Assembly (NCBI RefSeq): GCF_018130695.1
Contig: NZ_JAFCJX010000025.1
Coordinates: 58,444 to 122,443 of the forward strand
Direction of reading: 5' to 3'
Length of the DNA: 64,000 nucleotides
DNA from: Bradyrhizobium jicamae
GTDB lineage: Bacteria; Pseudomonadota; Alphaproteobacteria; Rhizobiales; Xanthobacteraceae
Shown: positions 16,857 through 26,005 of the stretch, one piece after another
How the letters are laid out: every line of letters starts with the position of its first letter
How positions within the stretch are numbered: position 1 is the stretch's first letter
The notes under the pieces: generated by a model
Seen by the model: the letters and a program-made list of their open reading frames with translations, nothing else
The model's database searches: none
Told to the model about the DNA's origin: nothing
Position numbers and translations under genes: made by a program

Positions 16857-18957
16857 CCTCCACCTTCTCCGCCATCCCCACCGCCCACAGCGCGAACGCA
16901 TAGACGATCGCGACTTCGTCCAGCCGGTTGAATCGCCCCGAGGCGCCGCCGTGGCCGGCGCCCATGTTGGTGCGGAGCAGCACCGGCCCGCCGCCGGTCA
17001 TGGTGGCGCGCAGCCGTGCGATCCATTTCGCCGGCTCCCAATAGGTGACGCGCGGATCGGTCAGCCCGCCCATCGCCAGGATCGCGGGATAATCCTTCGC
17101 CGCGAGATTGTCGTAGGGCGAGTAGGACAGGATGGTGCGGAAATCCTCCGCGCTCTCGATCGGGTTGCCCCATTCCGGCCATTCCGGCGGCGTCAGCGGC
17201 AGGGTGTCGTCGAGCATGGTGTTGAGCACGTCGACGAACGGCACTTCGGCGACGATGCCGGCGAACAGCTCGCCGGCGCGGTTGGCGACCGCGCCCATCA
17301 GCATGCCGCCCGCCGAGCCGCCATGGCCGACGATGCGCTTGGCACGCGAGTATTTCGCCTCACACAGCGCGCGGCCTGCTGTGGCAAAATCATCGAACGA
17401 GTTGGTCTTCTTCTCGCGCTTGCCGTCGAGATACCAGCCCCAGCCCTTGTCGGCGCCGCCGCGGATATGCGCGATCGCATAGACGAAGCCGCGGTCGACC
17501 AGCGACAGGCGGTTGGCCGCGAACGAGGCCGGCATCGCCATGCCGTAGGAGCCGTAGCCATAGAGCAGCAACGGTGCCTTGCCGTCGCGGACGAGATCCT
17601 TGCGATGCAGGATCGACACCGGCACCTCGGCGCCGTCATGCGATCTGGCCATGATGCGCGTCGTGACGTAGTCGGCCGGATCGTGGCCGGACGGAATCTC
17701 CTGCCGCTTGCGCAACAGGCGCGTCCGCTTCGCCATGTCGTAGTCATAGACTTCCGACGGCGTCGTCATCGACGAATAGGAGAAGCGCAGGTTGGTGGTC
17801 TCGAATTCGTAGGAGCCCATCGTATCCAGCGAATAGGCGGCCTCGTCGAAGGCGATCGCATGCTCCTCGCCCGAGGCGAGATCGCGGATGATGATCGCCG
17901 GCAGTGCATTGGCGCGCTCCAGCCGCACCATGTGGCCGGCGAACAGCTCGACATCGAGCACATAGATGCCCGCACGATACGGGATCAGGTCGCGCCAGTT
18001 GGCGCGCTCGGGCGCGGCCAGTGGCGCCTTCACCACCTTGAAGTCGATGGCATCGTCGGCATTGGTCAGGATGAAGAGCTCTTCGCCGCGATCGGCGATC
18101 GAGTACTGCACGCCGTCCTCGCGCGCCGCGACCATGCGCGGCGGCGTGTCCGGTTGCGCGAGATCGATCAGCCGCTGCTCCGAGGTTTCGTGATCGCCGC
18201 CCGCGATGACGCAGAAGCGGCCGCTCGCGCTCTCATGCAGATGGGTGAACCAGCCGGAGTCCGGTTCCTCATAGATCAGGATGTCGTCGTCCTGCTTTGT
18301 GCCGAGCTTGTGCCGCCACACTTGCATCGGCCGATGATTGTCGTCGAGCTTGACGTAGAAGAAGCTTTGGGAGTCCGCAGCCCAGACCACGCCGCCATCG
18401 GTCTCCTCGACGAGATCGTCGAGGTCGGCGCCATCGGCCCAGCGGCGCACGCGGATCGAAAAATATTCCGAGCCCTTGGTGTCGGCGGTCCAGGCCTGCA
18501 GGCTGTGATCGGGCGAATGCCGGCTGCCGCCGAACTTGAAATATGTGTGGTCCTTGGCCAGCGCGTCACCGTCGAGCACGACATGCGCCTCGCCGCCGTC
18601 GCGCGGCGTGCGGCCGAACATCTCATGCTGCCCGCCTTCGCGGAATTTGCGGAAATAGGCGAACGGGCCATCCGGCGACGGCACGCTGGAATCATCTTCC
18701 TTGATCCGCCCGCGCATCTCCTTGACGAGCTGCTTCTGCAAGCTGCCGGTGTGGCCGAGCAGGCTCTCGGTGTAGTCGTTCTCCGCTTCAAGGTACGTGC
18801 GGATATCGGGATCGAGGATCGACGGGTCCTTCAGCACCTCCTGCCAGCGCGGATCCTTGATCCAGGCATAGTCGTCGGTCACCGTGATGCCATGCGTGGT
18901 GAAGGAATGCGGCCGGCGCGGCGCGGTCGGGGCGATGGTTTTGCTGGATTTGGTCAC
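16852..18957 (-). CDS. ptrB: Oligopeptidase B (prolyl-oligopeptidase family S9A)
   Basis: Cytosolic serine peptidase of 701 residues that cleaves short peptides after Arg or Lys. The N-terminal part is a seven-bladed propeller (for example WAADSQSFFYVKLDDNHRP), and the C-terminal part is an alpha/beta-hydrolase. The nucleophile Ser lies in GHGGSAGGMLMG and the catalytic His in MGAGHGGASGR; RGGADKGWGWYLDGKR is the family's oxyanion and specificity region. The GTG at 18957 is chosen because GAGGAT is just upstream and the protein then has the family's usual length; the frame is open to 19137. Confidence 0.94.
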   Translation of the reverse strand: MTKSSKTIAPTAPRRPHSFTTHGITVTDDYAWIKDPRWQEVLKDPSILDPDIRTYLEAENDYTESLLGHTGSLQKQLVKEMRGRIKEDDSSVPSPDGPFAYFRKFREGGQHEMFGRTPRDGGEAHVVLDGDALAKDHTYFKFGGSRHSPDHSLQAWTADTKGSEYFSIRVRRWADGADLDDLVEETDGGVVWAADSQSFFYVKLDDNHRPMQVWRHKLGTKQDDDILIYEEPDSGWFTHLHESASGRFCVIAGGDHETSEQRLIDLAQPDTPPRMVAAREDGVQYSIADRGEELFILTNADDAIDFKVVKAPLAAPERANWRDLIPYRAGIYVLDVELFAGHMVRLERANALPAIIIRDLASGEEHAIAFDEAAYSLDTMGSYEFETTNLRFSYSSMTTPSEVYDYDMAKRTRLLRKRQEIPSGHDPADYVTTRIMARSHDGAEVPVSILHRKDLVRDGKAPLLLYGYGSYGMAMPASFAANRLSLVDRGFVYAIAHIRGGADKGWGWYLDGKREKKTNSFDDFATAGRALCEAKYSRAKRIVGHGGSAGGMLMGAVANRAGELFAGIVAEVPFVDVLNTMLDDTLPLTPPEWPEWGNPIESAEDFRTILSYSPYDNLAAKDYPAILAMGGLTDPRVTYWEPAKWIARLRATMTGGGPVLLRTNMGAGHGGASGRFNRLDEVAIVYAFALWAVGMAEKVEV

Positions 18958-19021
18958 ACGATCCTCATAGGCAGGGTATCGCCTTATATCGGGATCAATG
19001 GGGTGATTGCCAGATGCGAGA

Positions 19022-19142
19022 CTCTCGTGTCCCGGACGCGCTGCAGCGTGTAACGCTGCTGCGCAGAGCCGGGACCCAGCTGCCATGGGCCCCGGCTCAG
19101 CACTGCACCGCTGCGCGCTGCAGTGCGTCCGGGGCACGAGTG
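19022..19142 (+). repeat. Long inverted repeat between oligopeptidase B and the ABC permease
   Basis: The left end GTGTCCCGGACGCGCTGCAG and the right end CTGCAGTGCGTCCGGGGCAC are reverse complements around two inner hairpins (CCGGGAC / CCCCGG). No coding capacity. A palindromic element of a type common between Bradyrhizobium genes. Confidence 0.7.
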
Positions 19143-19143
19143 T

Positions 19144-20871
19144 CTACCCGTTCCGCACCTTCGTGGCCCCGCTGCCGCCGAACATCGGAATCTGGTTCAC
19201 CGCCAGCACCACGCCGAAGGTGATCACCAGCATCGCAATGCCGAGCACGGCGATCGCGGCGAGGTCGCCGCTTTCGTTGAGGTCGTAGATCAGCACCGAC
19301 AGCACCTTGGTCTGCGACGTAAACAAAACGATCGCCGCCGACAATTCGCGCATCACGCCGATGAAGATGAAGCACCAGGTCGCGATCACACCGGTGCGCA
19401 GCAGCGGCGCCGTGATCTGCCACAGCGCCTGCAGCCGACTCGCGCCGAGGATGCGGCTCGCTTCTTCCAACTCCGGATGAACGGTCGCGAACGCCGCCTG
19501 CAATTGCTGATAGGCCGACGGCAGGTTGATGGTGAGGAACGCGATCAGCAGAATCCATAGCGTGCCGTACAGCACAAACGGAGGGCGCGTGTAACTCAGG
19601 AACAGGCCGACGCCGAGCACGATGCCGGGGACGGCGACTGGCGCGGTGGCGAGGAAGCCCAGCACGCGGTGGCCCGCGATGACGCGCCGCGTCGTCACAT
19701 AGGCGATGACGAGTGCGAGGATCGTGCCGATCGTCGCGGTCGATGCGCCCAGGATCACCGTGTTCTTCAGCGCCAGCTGCGTCGATGACAGCTCGGTGAA
19801 CACGAAGACGATGTTGTGCAAGGTGAAGGTCGACGGCGTCACCAGCGTCGTCGCATTCGGCGAGAACGCGGCGTTGAGCAGCGCCGAATAGGGCAAGAAC
19901 ACCGGGTTGAGCAGCACCAGCAGGCAGAAGCCGAGTGCGGCCCAGCGCCATCCCTTCAATTCGACCCGGCGCGGCGCGCCATATTTGCCGCCGATCACCG
20001 AATAGCCGCGCCGCCCGAGCAGGAACTTCTGGCCCTGCAGCAGCAGGATGGTCAATAGCAGCAGCGGCACCGCGGCGGCCGCGGCCTGCTCGAGCTTCGG
20101 CGGATACTGGAACAGGCTCCAGATCTTGGTCGTCATGGTATGGAAGCCGGCCGGCAGCGCCAGGATCGCCGGCGAGCCGAACAGCGTCATCGCCTGCAGG
20201 AAGGCGATCAATGCGCCCGCCACCAGCGCCGGCAGCGCTAAGGGAATCGTCACGCGCCGCGCGGTGGTCCACGCCTTGGCGCCGAGGATTGCGGAGGCAT
20301 CCTCCAGCTCACCCGGCATGGTGTCGAGCGCATTCGCCACCAGCACGAACACGAACGGAAACGTGTAGCAGGAGATCACGAAGATGATCCCGGTCATCGA
20401 ATAGATGTCGAACAGCGCATCGGCATCGCTGCCGGCGAACACGCGATAGAGCTGGTTGAGCAATCCCGAATTCGGCGCCGCCAGCAGCTCCCACGCGACC
20501 GCGCCGAGGAACGGCGGCGTCACGAACGATGCCGTCACCAGCGCGCGGATGATGTGCCGGCCGGGCATGTCGGTGCGCGACACCAGCCAGCTGATGGGCG
20601 CGGCGACGATGCAGCAGATCAGCGCGGATGTGGTCGCGATGATCGCGGTCGTCCCCAGCGGGTCGAGGAAATCGGGGTTGGTGAACAGCGTGACGAAATT
20701 CTGCAGCGTCGGATGCCGCGCTTTGTCGGTGAAGGCGAACACCGCGAGCCAGGAGAGCGGCAGCAGGATGAGCAGGATCAGGACGGCGGCGAACAGCCAC
20801 AGCACAGGGCGTGTCCAGTCGATGCGGGATTTCGGGGCGGAGGTGGTGGTGGTTGTGGTGACTGCTGTCAT
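19144..20871 (-). CDS. ABC importer permease, two fused FbpB/AfuB-type domains
   Basis: Inner-membrane protein of 575 residues with about 12 membrane segments in two homologous halves. Each half has an EAA loop for ATPase contact: GELEDASAILGAKAWTTARR near residue 195 and HPELEEASRILGASRLQALW near 470. This fused arrangement is typical of ferric-iron (FbpB/SfuB) and related 2-aminoethylphosphonate or thiamine importers. It is the third gene of a minus-strand operon after the ATPase and binding protein. A repeat-filled gap of about 310 bp separates it from the binding-protein gene. Substrate is inferred only from family. Confidence 0.9.
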   Translation of the reverse strand: MTAVTTTTTTSAPKSRIDWTRPVLWLFAAVLILLILLPLSWLAVFAFTDKARHPTLQNFVTLFTNPDFLDPLGTTAIIATTSALICCIVAAPISWLVSRTDMPGRHIIRALVTASFVTPPFLGAVAWELLAAPNSGLLNQLYRVFAGSDADALFDIYSMTGIIFVISCYTFPFVFVLVANALDTMPGELEDASAILGAKAWTTARRVTIPLALPALVAGALIAFLQAMTLFGSPAILALPAGFHTMTTKIWSLFQYPPKLEQAAAAAVPLLLLTILLLQGQKFLLGRRGYSVIGGKYGAPRRVELKGWRWAALGFCLLVLLNPVFLPYSALLNAAFSPNATTLVTPSTFTLHNIVFVFTELSSTQLALKNTVILGASTATIGTILALVIAYVTTRRVIAGHRVLGFLATAPVAVPGIVLGVGLFLSYTRPPFVLYGTLWILLIAFLTINLPSAYQQLQAAFATVHPELEEASRILGASRLQALWQITAPLLRTGVIATWCFIFIGVMRELSAAIVLFTSQTKVLSVLIYDLNESGDLAAIAVLGIAMLVITFGVVLAVNQIPMFGGSGATKVRNG

Positions 20872-20897
20872 GTTGACCCGGAGCGCTGCTCTATCTT

Positions 20898-21034
20898 TCC
20901 CCTCTCCCCGTTCTTCACGGGGAGAGGGTTAGGGTGAGGGGCTGCTTCAACGAGCACGGTGCGCGGAGAGTCCCCCTCACCCGGAACGCATCTGGCGATG
21001 CGTTCCGGCCTCTCCCCGCAGGCGGGGAGAGGCG
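20898..21034 (+). repeat. CTCTCCCC-type palindromic intergenic element
   Basis: CCTCTCCCC/GGGGAGAGG hairpins at each end with a GGAACGCATC...GATGCGTTCC stem between them. It lies between two genes of the ABC operon, so it is transcribed and could modulate permease expression. Confidence 0.75.
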
Positions 21035-21082
21035 AAGGGAGGTCGTGTCGACGTTTTGCGCTCATGCACGAATCCATTCTAT

Positions 21083-21182
21083 CCCCTCATCCTGAGGAGC
21101 GCGGAACGCGCGTCTCGAAGGACGAGGCCACAGTCGGGCCGCATGGTTCGAGACGCCGCTGCGCGGCTCCTCACCATGAGGG
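21083..21182 (+). repeat. Inverted repeat with CCCTCATCCTGAGGAG / CTCCTCACCATGAGGG ends
   Basis: The ends are imperfect reverse complements, and inner arms include GTCTCGAAGGACGAGG and GGTTCGAGACGCC. A second, different palindromic element in the same intergenic gap as 20898-21034. No coding signal. Confidence 0.6.
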
Positions 21183-21184
21183 TT

Positions 21185-22252
21185 TTAGACTTTGAACAAC
21201 CGCGCATAGCGCGTCTTGATGTCTTCCGTCATCGCTTCCACGCCGGCCGGATCCTCCTTCATCAGCTTGATGTCGCCGAGCTTGTGCCGCCCCGGCTTCG
21301 ACTGCACCTGCGCATGCACGGAATATTGCGCGGTGAAGTCGACGAAGAACTGCTGGGTCTCGCGGGTGTGGAACCAGGCCTGGAACAGCTTGGCTGCGTT
21401 CGGATGCGGCGCGCTGGCGAAGATGCCTGTTGGACCCGAGATCGACGGCGTGCCCTCGGCAGGGTACACCGGCTCGACCGGCTGTCCGGCTTCCTTCAGC
21501 AGCACGATGCCATACTCATTGCCATCGGCCATCACCGCGCGCTCGCCGAGCGACAGCTTCTTCGGCGGATCGGTCGAGGACTGCACCTGCATCACGCGCT
21601 GCTTCGCCAGCTTTTCCAGATACGGCCAGCCGAGCTCGCGCACGAGCTGGAACGTGGTGGTCATGATGGTGCCGCTATAGGCCGGATGGCCCTTCACCAT
21701 CTTGCCCGCCCATTTGGGATCAAGCAGGTCGGCAAAGCTCTTCGGCGCATCCTCCGGCTTCACCAGATTGGTGTTGTAGGCGATCGACGACAGCCACAGA
21801 CGAGATGTCGCGGACATGCCGTCGGGATCGCGATAGCTTTCCGGAAAATGCTTCGCGACATCCTCCGGCACGAACGGCATCATCCAGCCGTTTGTCTTCC
21901 AGGGGATGAAGTGCGAGGCGTCGGCGCTGTTGACGACGTCGGCGGCGTAGATTTTCGAGTCGAACTCCTGCGCGACGCGCTGGAACAGCCGCTCCGAGCC
22001 GGAGCGCTCGATCTGGATGGTGATGCCGGGATAGGCCGCCTCGAACGCCTTGCCGAGCTTTTCGCCGACCGGGAGATCCATCGACGAATAGAAGACGAGC
22101 TTGCCTTCCTTCTTCGCGGCATCGATCAGCGCAGGCGTGATCGCGACCGGCTCGGGCGCTGCGGCGCGGATCGGCGAGGCGAATACGGTCGACGCAGCCA
22201 GCGCGGCCGAGCCTGTCAGGACACTGCGTCTGGAAAGTCTTCGCCGCATCAC
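21185..22252 (-). CDS. ABC importer substrate-binding protein (ferric-iron / FbpA-like group)
   Basis: Periplasmic solute-binding protein of 355 residues. The N-terminus MMRRRLSRRSVLTGSAALAAS is a Tat-type signal. The mature part begins like FbpA/AfuA (KKEGKLVFYSSMDLPVGEKLGKAFEAAYPGI in outline) and includes DWP-like LLDPKWAGKMVKGHPAYSG and GPTGIFASAPHPNAAKLFQAW. These are shared by iron, phosphonate and spermidine/putrescine relatives; the Tyr pair of ferric FbpA is not evident. Second gene of the operon, 19 bp after the ATPase. Confidence 0.9.
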   Translation of the reverse strand: MMRRRLSRRSVLTGSAALAASTVFASPIRAAAPEPVAITPALIDAAKKEGKLVFYSSMDLPVGEKLGKAFEAAYPGITIQIERSGSERLFQRVAQEFDSKIYAADVVNSADASHFIPWKTNGWMMPFVPEDVAKHFPESYRDPDGMSATSRLWLSSIAYNTNLVKPEDAPKSFADLLDPKWAGKMVKGHPAYSGTIMTTTFQLVRELGWPYLEKLAKQRVMQVQSSTDPPKKLSLGERAVMADGNEYGIVLLKEAGQPVEPVYPAEGTPSISGPTGIFASAPHPNAAKLFQAWFHTRETQQFFVDFTAQYSVHAQVQSKPGRHKLGDIKLMKEDPAGVEAMTEDIKTRYARLFKV

Positions 22253-22271
22253 GTCTTCGCTTTTCTTGGTG

Positions 22272-23333
22272 TTATCGGCTGAGCGCGCGGCAGCGCTCGG
22301 GCGGTAGGGTCAGCCAAACCTCGCTGCCCTTGTCGACCGCCGTCTCTGTCGGGGTGGTCACGCGCAGCGAGGTGCCGTCAGCCGTCTCCACCATGTAGTC
22401 GCGGCCGATGCCGAGATAGACCTGGCGCGTCACCGTCGCTCTGATCGCGTTCTGCGGATTGGCCGGCGCCTGCGTCGTGAGATGAATCTCATGCTGGCGG
22501 ATCGCGACCGGCGCGGTGGCGCCGGCTACGAGCTTCGCGCCGACCACCTGCAACGTCGCGCCGGCGAATGAGACGTGGTTCTCGTCGCGCGCTGTGCCCT
22601 TGATGACATTGGCGGCGCCGATGAAGCGCGCGACGAACTCGGACTCCGGCCGCGCGTAAATGTCTTCGGGCGAGCCGAGCTGATCGATCTTGCCGGCGTT
22701 CATCACGGCGATCAGGTCGGCTGTCGTCATCGCCTCGGCCTGATCATGGGTGACGTAGACCGTGGTGTAGCGATATTCGTCGTGCAAACGGCGGATCTCG
22801 AACCGCATCTCCTCGCGCAAATTGGCGTCGAGATTGGACAGGGGCTCGTCCAGCAGCAGCGTCTCGGGGCCAACGATCAGCGCGCGCGCCAGTGCCACGC
22901 GCTGCTGCTGGCCGCCGGAGAGTTCGCCGGGATAGCGCTGCGCCAGCGCCTCGAGTTTCGTGGTCGCCAGGATCGCCGCGAGCTTCTTCGCAATGGTGTC
23001 GCGGTCCAGCTTGCGCAAGCGCAGGCCGTAGACGATGTTCTCGGCCACCGTCATGTGCGGCCACAGCGCGTAGCTCTGGAAGATCATCGACATGTTGCGC
23101 TGCTCGGGCGGCAGCGTCTTCGCTTTCGACGAGACGATGCGCTCGCCGACGCGGATCTCGCCATCAGATGGTTCGAGGAAGCCCGCGATCAGCCGCAAGG
23201 TCGTGGTCTTGCCGCAGCCGGACGGGCCGAGCAGGCAGACCAATTGTCCATGATCGATCGTGAGCGAGACATCATCGACCGCAACAAACGAGCCAAATCG
23301 CTTGATCAGTCCGCGCAACTCCACCGACGCCAA
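22272..23333 (-). CDS. ABC importer ATP-binding protein (FbpC/PotA-like)
   Basis: Cytoplasmic ATPase of about 353 residues. Walker A is GPSGCGKTT, Q-loop region QSYALWPHMTV, signature LSGGQQQRVALARAL, Walker B LLLDEPLSNLDANLR and the H-loop TVYVTHDQAEAM. The C-terminal about 110 residues form the TOBE-type regulatory domain of the iron and polyamine importers. TTG at 23333 is preferred because GGAGG lies 6-7 bp upstream; an ATG at 23351 precedes that site. First gene of the operon ATPase, binding protein, permease. Confidence 0.92.
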   Translation of the reverse strand: MASVELRGLIKRFGSFVAVDDVSLTIDHGQLVCLLGPSGCGKTTTLRLIAGFLEPSDGEIRVGERIVSSKAKTLPPEQRNMSMIFQSYALWPHMTVAENIVYGLRLRKLDRDTIAKKLAAILATTKLEALAQRYPGELSGGQQQRVALARALIVGPETLLLDEPLSNLDANLREEMRFEIRRLHDEYRYTTVYVTHDQAEAMTTADLIAVMNAGKIDQLGSPEDIYARPESEFVARFIGAANVIKGTARDENHVSFAGATLQVVGAKLVAGATAPVAIRQHEIHLTTQAPANPQNAIRATVTRQVYLGIGRDYMVETADGTSLRVTTPTETAVDKGSEVWLTLPPERCRALSR

Positions 23334-23472
23334 GCGACCCCTCCATCTCACATTGTCGCAGGGATCTCCGCCCGGCTTCGCGGGCAGTAAAGCTGAAAAC
23401 GATGGGAACGGAAAGTGTGCGCGCTGTCCTCATAATGGCGAACACCAATGCGCATTCGTCATTGCGAATTTG

Positions 23473-23553
23473 TAGGGCGGGTTAGCGAAGCGTAACCCGC
23501 CGCTTCCCTATCCGCGGCGCGATGGCGGATTACGCTGCGCTAATCCGCCCTAC
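23473..23553 (+). repeat. Palindromic intergenic repeat, GGCGGGTTA/GGCGGATTA family
   Basis: Two stem-loops, TAGGGCGGGTTA-GCGAAGCG-TAACCCGCC and GGCGGATTA-CGCTGCGC-TAATCCGCCCTA, whose outer ends are also complementary. Related to 4057-4139 and 6581-6613. The surrounding 23334-23563 has no other feature. Confidence 0.75.
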
Positions 23554-23563
23554 GACTTATTGC

Positions 23564-24748
23564 TTACGCGCTCACACTCTCGCCGAGCCACTGCACCGCG
23601 GCGTCGGTCCCGCCCTTGCCGTGCGGAATCTTCAGCGCGTTGAGTGCGACCTCGACGACGCCGAGCGTGCCGAGCACCATCGGCGCGTTGACGTGGCCCA
23701 TATGCGCAATGCGAAACGCCTGGCCCTCCAGATCGCCGATGCCGGTGCCGAGCACGACGCCGCATTTGTCCTTGGCGTAGCGCCGGATCGCGGCGGGATC
23801 GGCGCCCTTCACCGTCACCGTGGTCACGGTGTTGGAGCGTTCCGACGGCTCGTCGATGTTGAAACCGAGCACCTGGCCTTCGCCCCATACCGCGACCGCG
23901 CGGCGCACGGCTTCGCCAAGCAGGCGATGCCGCTCGAACGCATTCTCCAGGCCCTCGGCATGGATCAGGTTGATCGCCTCGCGCAGCGCGAACAGCAGAT
24001 GCACCGGCGCGGTGCCGGCGTATTTGCGATAATTCTCGGTGCCTTCGCGCTCGCTCCAGCTCCAATAGGGCGTCGCCATGTTCGCCTTCTTGTGCGCTTC
24101 CTGCGCGCGATCGTTCGCTGCGACGAAACCGAGGCCGGGTGGTGTCATCAGGCCCTTCTGCGAGCCGGACATCGCGACGTCGATGCCCCATTTGTCCATC
24201 TCGAACGGCACGCAGCCGAGCGATGCCACGGTGTCGACCATGTACAGCGCCGGATGGCCGCTCGCCCTGATCGCCTTGCCGATCGCCTCGATGTCGTTCT
24301 GCACGCCCGAGGCGGTGTCGATCTGCGCGACGATGACAGCCTTGATCTTGTGCTCCTTGTCACGGCGCAGGCGCTCTTCGACCTCGTGCGGCCGCACCGC
24401 GCGGCGCCAGTCGCCCCTGAGCACCTCGACCTCGGCGCCCATCAGGGATGCCGCATGGCCCCAGCCGATCGCGAAGCGGCCGCTTTCGAGCACCAGCAGC
24501 TTGTCGCCGCGCGACAGCACGTTGCTCAGCACGGCTTCCCAGGCGCCGTGGCCGTTGGCGATGTAGATGTAGGACTTGCCCTTGGTCGCGAACAATTTCG
24601 AGAGGTCTCTGATCAGGCTCTCGGTCAACCCAGCCATCTCGGCGGAGTAGATGTCGATCGCCGGACGGTGCATGGCCTGCAGCACAGAATCGGGCATCGT
24701 GGTGGGTCCCGGGATGGCCAGAAATTCCCGGCCCGCGCGAACGGTCAT
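23564..24748 (-). CDS. Class V aminotransferase, serine-glyoxylate / alanine-glyoxylate type
   Basis: PLP-dependent aminotransferase of 394 residues. PLP Lys lies in SGSQKGLMTPPG; the phosphate-binding and ring-stacking region is NGHGAWEAVL; the Asp is in VDTVASLG. The family includes serine-glyoxylate aminotransferase of the serine cycle and purine-catabolism Ur-glyoxylate aminotransferase; the exact substrate pair is not resolved. Start at 24748 (AAGGA about 10 bp upstream); the frame is open to 24796. No serine-cycle genes are adjacent. Confidence 0.88.
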   Translation of the reverse strand: MTVRAGREFLAIPGPTTMPDSVLQAMHRPAIDIYSAEMAGLTESLIRDLSKLFATKGKSYIYIANGHGAWEAVLSNVLSRGDKLLVLESGRFAIGWGHAASLMGAEVEVLRGDWRRAVRPHEVEERLRRDKEHKIKAVIVAQIDTASGVQNDIEAIGKAIRASGHPALYMVDTVASLGCVPFEMDKWGIDVAMSGSQKGLMTPPGLGFVAANDRAQEAHKKANMATPYWSWSEREGTENYRKYAGTAPVHLLFALREAINLIHAEGLENAFERHRLLGEAVRRAVAVWGEGQVLGFNIDEPSERSNTVTTVTVKGADPAAIRRYAKDKCGVVLGTGIGDLEGQAFRIAHMGHVNAPMVLGTLGVVEVALNALKIPHGKGGTDAAVQWLGESVSA

Positions 24749-24888
24749 TGTCGTCAGTCCTTGTCGGTGAATCCACAAATCGAGGGGTGGTGTCACAATA
24801 GGGCATCGGCGCCGTCATTGCGAGCGCAGCAAAGCAATTCAGGGTCTCAAAAAGCTGGGAGCGCCCATGCCATGGGGTTGATCGATCA

Positions 24889-24939
24889 GAGCGTTTTCGA
24901 GCGAAGTGGGTTCCGGTTCGCGTTAAGAAGACGCGTCAA
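24889..24939 (+). repeat. GCGTTTTCGAGCGAAGTGG intergenic repeat (copy 1)
   Basis: Sequence AGCGTTTTCGAGCGAAGTGG followed by CCGGTTCGCGT and ACGCGTCAAG. Other copies are at 53368-53419 (same orientation) and 55762-55811 (inverted). The GCGTTTTC and the later (A)AAACGC arms can pair, giving a hairpin. Confidence 0.7.
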
Positions 24940-24948
24940 GACAAGGTC

Positions 24949-25782
24949 TCACTTTCCGATCGCCTCGACCACCGAACGCCAGACCTGATCCTTGAACTCC
25001 GTCATGGCCGGGCTCGGGATCGCCTCGACCGGCGCATCGTTCTTCTTGCAGGCTTCGACCAGACGCAGCACCCAGATTTCGCCGTCGGTGTAATAGAGAT
25101 CGCCGCCGCCATTGCGTCCCGTGAAGGTCGGCCCGATCCCGGCCACCTGATATTTTGCGGTCACCATCCTGGCCGCCTCGAGATCGCCGGCGAGCGTTGC
25201 GCGCTCGGCATCGAGATCGGCGCTGATGTGATGCGTCACCGCGCCGGTGTAGTGACTGACGCCGACGCCGCGATCGAGCGTCGCCGCGCCGAGCCACACC
25301 GGGCGCTTCTCCTCGCCTTGCTCGAGCACCTTCCAGAACCGCACATGGTTGCGGCGATCGGCACTGGAGCCGACCGGCTTCTCGAAGGCGAGATCCTCGC
25401 GGCGGTCGAGATAGAAGAGATTGCTGACCGGCGCGTCCTTGTAGGGACGATCGAGCAGCACGCTGCCCACGATCTCGATCGACGATTTCAGCGTGATTGG
25501 ATCGGCCGGATACCAGCCGGCCTCGTGCATCGCGCAGACCAAATCCTTCTTGTCGCCGATCAGGCCGACATTCATGGGATCGCCCGGAATGCCCTGCGCG
25601 GTGCGCGTCACCATCGGCAGATCGGCAAGCCCCTTCTGGTGCTCGTAATGCTTCCAGAACGCCGGCAGCGCCAGATACGCCGCGAGCAGATAGATCATCA
25701 GGATGAGCGCCAGCGACAGCTCGATGCGCCGGATGCGGTCGCGCCGGCGCGGGGTGGGCGGGTTGGATGGAAGGTCGGTCAC
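24949..25782 (-). CDS. LssY C-terminal-domain membrane-anchored protein
   Basis: A 277-residue protein with one membrane anchor (about 22-43), the rest probably periplasmic. The segment MVTRTAQGIPGDPMNVGLIG, then AGWYPADPITLKSS and the later VWLGAATLDRGVGVS, HITADL-like HHISADLDAER and TGRNGGGDLYYTDGE, matches the LssY_C domain. This is found in the C-terminal part of Legionella LssY and in stand-alone rhizobial proteins. Biochemical function unknown. Monocistronic. Confidence 0.78.
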   Translation of the reverse strand: MTDLPSNPPTPRRRDRIRRIELSLALILMIYLLAAYLALPAFWKHYEHQKGLADLPMVTRTAQGIPGDPMNVGLIGDKKDLVCAMHEAGWYPADPITLKSSIEIVGSVLLDRPYKDAPVSNLFYLDRREDLAFEKPVGSSADRRNHVRFWKVLEQGEEKRPVWLGAATLDRGVGVSHYTGAVTHHISADLDAERATLAGDLEAARMVTAKYQVAGIGPTFTGRNGGGDLYYTDGEIWVLRLVEACKKNDAPVEAIPSPAMTEFKDQVWRSVVEAIGK

Positions 25783-25795
25783 TGCCGTAGCTCTT

Positions 25796-25990
25796 CACCT
25801 CTCCCGCTTGCGGGTGAGGCTGTTCTTCTCACAAAAAGAGTGTCGCAAGCGGCTTGACCCCCACCCCACCCTCCCCCTTTCAGGGTGAGGGAGCCCTCGG
25901 CCGGTGCCAGACTCACGTTGCTGCACCTCCCCTTGAAAAGGGGAGGTCGGTTTGCGCGGCAAGCGCAAACCGGGTGGGGATCAGGTCCCT
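25796..25990 (+). repeat. Composite palindromic intergenic region
   Basis: Contains CCTCTCCCGCTTGCGGGTGAGG, then CCCACCCTCCCC...GGTGAGGGAG and CACCTCCCCTT...AAGGGGAGGTCGG with a GTTTGCGCGGCAAGCGCAAAC hairpin. No coding signal. It separates the LssY_C and nuclease genes, both on the minus strand. Confidence 0.65.
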
Positions 25991-26005
25991 CCGCAGCGAA
26001 AGCAA

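Noticed and set aside
14691..16901. Long open frames antisense to real genes (also around 16549-19053, 39207-44041 and 45561-48662)
   Set aside because: GC-rich third positions create long open frames opposite real genes. Their products are Arg/Asp/His/Gln-rich, match no family, and sit over well-supported caspase, peptidase, cyclase, AsmA and RND genes.
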